Source: Aquila chrysaetos chrysaetos (Eukaryota > Chordata > Aves > Accipitriformes > Accipitridae). Taken from it: 64,000 nt of DNA. The position numbers and the translations under genes are program-made. The stretch covers positions 81,227,538-81,291,537 of the forward strand of contig NC_044004.1 in assembly GCF_900496995.4 (NCBI RefSeq). The letters are read 5' to 3'. Shown here piece after piece: positions 60,601 through 64,000 of the stretch; position 1 is the stretch's first letter, and each line of letters starts with the position of its first letter. Under the pieces are notes generated by a model. It ran no database searches. It was not told where the DNA came from and saw only the letters and a program-made list of their open reading frames with translations.

Positions 60601-61490
60601 AAAGGAAAAAGGCTAAATGATTAATTTTGCTTTCGGCATCAGATGTGAAAGTCTGCTTGGAAACCCCCCTGCGTAGAATGGCAGCACGAGAAGAACAAGA
60701 TGTGCCTGGTTTGTGTCAGGAGGAACATGCCGTGCTGCTTCCACTCCCACCGCTCTCCTCAGCCTCCCACAGCCCCAGCCACCCAGTCATTAACAGGAGA
60801 GTCATTAAACTTTTTAGCATGTGAGTATGCCAAGATCCAATAGCTATCCCCAGATAATGAGCAAGTTTAGATGAAACGGAACCCTTTCTGGTTCCTGTCC
60901 TTTCTTTCCAATCACTTTCTTATTTCCATGCACTGACTAAACTTGTGGGATGGTTATATTAAAATCAGTGGAAGTTTTTCTGTATTACAGATTCAGCAGG
61001 CTGAGATCGCACTGACATCTGTTTCCTTCTCATCCATGCCAACAAAGACCAGCAGGAGGACTTGTACTAGAAGATGGTCCTTGAAGTCCAGCTAAAATCA
61101 TGTCTTTGTCATATTAGTCATGGTTGTTTCTCAGAGGTACAGAGGAAAGAATTTCATGTAGCTTAATCCTAAATTCAGCTAAGTTAATAAATAATAACTG
61201 TTCTCATTGTCCTGTCTGCTCATACAATAGACTTGGTAAATATACAGTGTCTTGCTAAAGACACAAGCTTGCCAGATTGCCATTTCCTATACTTTAATTC
61301 CCATTTCATTACTCAAACCTAGTAAATTCTGTTTAACTAGAAGGTAACTGTTACCTGAATAAACATGAAGAAAACATCCAGTTCTGATTTAAAGCAGAAA
61401 AATATGAAGAATCTGTTACTTCCCATTGTAAATCTCTTGCAGTAGTTAAAATCTGAGTTAAAAGTATATATGCCTTCTTTCTAACTTGAT
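56300..61490. other. Downstream intergenic DNA, no gene recognised
   Basis: AT-rich unique-looking DNA after ARSJ. It contains a (TTG)n microsatellite at 57631-57680 and only short open frames without family features. Confidence 0.6.
57631..57680. repeat. (TTG)n trinucleotide microsatellite
   Basis: About 15 mostly perfect TTG units with one TGTTG interruption. The frame on the opposite strand here, with threonine runs, is an artefact of this repeat. Confidence 0.95.
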
Positions 61491-61494
61491 TTTT

Positions 61495-62250
61495 TGTCTG
61501 GCTACAGATTCCAGCCTTATGTTATCTTTATCCCCAGGACTGAGACTCCTTTGGCACCTGGTGTTTTCCTCTTATGATTGTACATCTGTATTCCAGTCTT
61601 TAATTTTTTTACAAGCTGAACAGATCAGGTCCTTAGAGTCTAATCATTGTATGGCACTTTCTCCAGTTCCTGAATAGGAGCTGAGGCTTTTTTGCACACC
61701 TTCTCCAGTTTTTCAGTAGACTATGAGAAATGTGGACATCAAAAGTAAATACAATATTCCAGTATTAGTTTCACTCAAGCTATATAAAGGAAAAAATATC
61801 ACCTCCTGAGAAGAAAGGAGTACTCCTCTGCCTCTAATGAATTGCATGTCCTTTGTGACTCTCAAATTGATTTAAGGTTTCTCACCACTCAACCATTCTA
61901 CCGGTACGCCTTCATTCCTTGTTACACGTGTTCTGTGCATCAGTCCATAGCTGGTTTCAGTAAAACGTATTTTGTTGAAGAGGCTGAATTTCTGTGATTC
62001 TGTGAATTTTTCAGGTAATCTGCATCAGTTTGCATTTGCCCTGTCCTCCTTGTTGTATACCACTCCAGCAGCCTTTGTGTCACCTGCAAATTTTGTCTGC
62101 AGTCATTTTGCATGGGCTGGACCCAGTACTGCTTCTCGTGAAAGCACCGTCTTTCAATGATGACTTCTCATTGACAGCTACATTGGAGGCCTATCAGGTA
62201 GCCATTGCTAATGCAATTTGGTGTATGCTCTGCTTGTACCATCAGAGTTA
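61495..62250 (-). repeat. Old CR1 LINE copy, antisense
   Basis: In order: AAGCTGAACAGATCAGGTCC (antisense of the TCTGG...GTTCAGC region), CACTTTCTCCAGTTCCTGAA, AATATTCCAGTATTAGTTTC with a following ATCACCTCC (antisense of the HLEYC region), and later TGTCACCTGCAAATTTTGTC (antisense of the KFADD region). Together these read as a decayed antisense CR1 reverse-transcriptase segment. Boundaries approximate. Confidence 0.55.
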
Positions 62251-62254
62251 TTTT

Positions 62255-64000
62255 AACCTGTTGATTGCTTGGTTCAAGTAGCAAAACAGTTTGGCATCCA
62301 GGAGTCTTGAAAGCCTGAATTTCATGTGGTGGAAAGTAGCTGTAATGTTCAAACTCTGCCCTGCAGGCTGCACTGAGCCTAGAGCATCCCCTGCTGCTTC
62401 AATCTTGGGATGGCACTCCCAGTCAAGGAGCCCAGGCAGGGAACTGGCTGTGTAGTTTGTGTTCATTTTTGTTGTTTCGTGTGAGGCAATCTTTTACTCC
62501 TTAGGTGTTGCTTATTCTTATACAGGGGAAAAAAAAAAAATCAGGTTTGAAACTGTCCTGGAAAAAGGATTTGATGTTTTCTCACAGCAGTTCCATTCTT
62601 TGTCTCGACTTCTACAGCCATTTTCTACAAGTCCCCTGTGCAAAAAGAAGATGAAAATGTATAAAATAAAAAGGATACAGAATAAACTCTATAATTATAT
62701 TTTATACCCTGACATATACTAACAGCAGCCATGCCTATAATGTCCAATTCAGGAAAAATATGGATGCCTTCCTCTAAGGAGTAAATTTTCAAAAGTCACT
62801 TTTTCACACTTCATGAGTCCAGAGGGTAGGCACTGTTTAACTCACACTTATTTAAATCAGATATATTATATTTATTCAGATATAACCTTTAGGGTAGCAT
62901 GCATAACTGAAGTGTTTTAATGGTTGCATTTTCCCAACAGAACATGTTGAAGATCATGTAGGTGAGTAATCAACGCCATAAAATAGCTACCCCATTTCCA
63001 TTGCTATGGACAAGTCCTCATTGTGATTTTCTTGATTCTCGGTGCGACGTGCCGGTTTATCACTGTTGAATGGTGAAATTCACTCCATCTCACTGAAACA
63101 CTACTGTGATATACATACGTAGTTATTCCTTCCACTGTTTTCCTTCACTGTGTACACTCTTGGTTTTGAGCAGTTTCTATACATTTACTAACTCTACCCT
63201 CACAGTTTGCAGGGCAGGGCATTATTTCTGTCTCTGTTTTACATACAGAAAATAAGACATAGGTTGTTCCAAGGTGACAGAGGACGTGACTGGCAAGGGG
63301 TGGCAAAAGCCCGGATGTCCTGAATTGGAGTCTAATGTTTAAACCATAAGGCCATCATTCCTCAAACACTTCATCAGGTGAGCTCTACTGGCGTTTTGTA
63401 GCAGCAGTGTTTAAATCGGTGTGCAGTAGTACCGCGGTAGCCTCGTGATTGCCTGGTTTAGCTGCTGTGTACTGAGTTTGGAGATGAAGAGCAGATTTGG
63501 ATGTTCTCACCATTATCCCAATGGACTGGGGAGGCGAAGGTCCCATTCTAAAATCGGCTACTACCTGTGCCCACGGTTCACTCGCGAGGAGCAGGGGGTA
63601 GGGAAACATTCAGGCTGACTTAATAATTTGCATCCTAAAATCTTTTGCTGCATCCGACAAGATGAGTAATATTTTCCCTACAACGGTATCAAATATATTT
63701 GTAGAACTGTCTTCTAATTCCAGAATTTATTCAGTCTGTAATTGCCTAGTGACATTATTTCCCCAAAGATCATTAATTTACTTTTTTTTCACCAAGTATT
63801 TTCTGAAAATATAAACAAAAGCAGAGTTGCAGTGCAAAGGCATCAGCACTGCTGGAAAACATTAACAGCTTTAATATTGAAAATAGGGCAGGTCTGAGAG
63901 TTTGTAGTTACTGCGGTTTACAGGTCCAGGTGAATACTTAGTGGCTTAAATGGGCATTTTGTGAATTACTAAGGTAGACGTGACAGCAGTAAACCAAAAT
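62255..64000. other. Window end, no gene recognised
   Basis: Apart from the MIR-like element near 63.2-63.4 kb and a short poly-A run near 62527, this is unique-looking AT-rich DNA with no supported gene. Confidence 0.6.
63165..63365 (+). repeat. MIR-like SINE, sense
   Basis: The plus strand follows the MIR consensus in order: CCCTCACAGTTTGCAGGGCA, a TTATTTCTGTCTCTGTTTTA segment, CATACAGAAAATAAGACATA, GGTTGTTCCAAGGTGACAGA, a GTGGCAAAAGCCCGGATGTC segment, GGAGTCTAATGTTTAAACCA and GGCCATCATTCCTC. Diverged but collinear over about 200 bases, so this is the clearest MIR copy in the window. Confidence 0.7.

Noticed and set aside
1-64000. CRISPR arrays, bacterial operons, phage or insertion sequences
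   Set aside because: No regularly spaced repeats, no prokaryotic gene layout; all evidence points to a vertebrate nuclear locus.
1-64000. tRNA, rRNA or endogenous retrovirus sequences
   Set aside because: I saw no A/B-box cloverleaf, rRNA motif, LTR pair or retroviral gene remnant by eye; a RepeatMasker and tRNAscan run would settle this.

Overview
The window looks like a piece of a bird (or other sauropsid) nuclear genome. It is AT-rich and gene-poor. Its recognisable interspersed repeats are old CR1 LINE copies and MIR-like SINE fragments, and I see no Alu, L1 or other mammal-specific repeats. The one gene I can support has a vertebrate two-coding-exon structure with a very long intron. 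There is no sign of prokaryotic organisation: no operons, no Shine-Dalgarno-led ORFs, no CRISPR array and no insertion sequence.

The gene is ARSJ (arylsulfatase family member J) on the plus strand. Coding exon 1 (8741-9117) lies in a CpG island (about 7.74-9.1 kb) and carries the signal-anchor, the DDQ metal-binding motif and the CTPSR sulfatase signature whose cysteine becomes formylglycine. A single phase-2 GT-AG intron of 43,140 bp (9118-52257) separates it from coding exon 2 (52258-53659), which encodes the rest of the sulfatase fold and a lysine-rich C-terminal tail. The joined CDS is 1,779 nt, or 592 residues, close to the roughly 600 usual for vertebrate ARSJ.

Layout. 1-7.7 kb: upstream intergenic DNA with a perfect 13-bp inverted repeat carrying two AP-1 sites. 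7.74-9.1 kb: CpG-island promoter, purine-rich and (CCCGT)n low-complexity DNA, three upstream ORFs, and exon 1. 9.1-52.3 kb: intron with CR1 copies at about 14.8-15.7, 20.2-20.3, 20.8-21.1 and 25.5-27.2 kb, several MIR-like fragments, microsatellites, a small secondary CpG-rich patch near 11.9-12.1 kb, and several AG|GTAA junctions resembling recursive splice sites. 52.3-53.7 kb: exon 2. 53.7-56.3 kb: 3' UTR and candidate polyadenylation signals. 56.3-64 kb: intergenic DNA with an old CR1 copy and a MIR-like element.

I found no evidence of a novel multi-gene system. The most useful second looks are regulatory: the AP-1 inverted repeat and surrounding AP-1 cluster, the upstream ORFs paired with a strong 3' splice-site-like sequence directly before the ARSJ start, and the possible recursive splice sites in the 43-kb intron.
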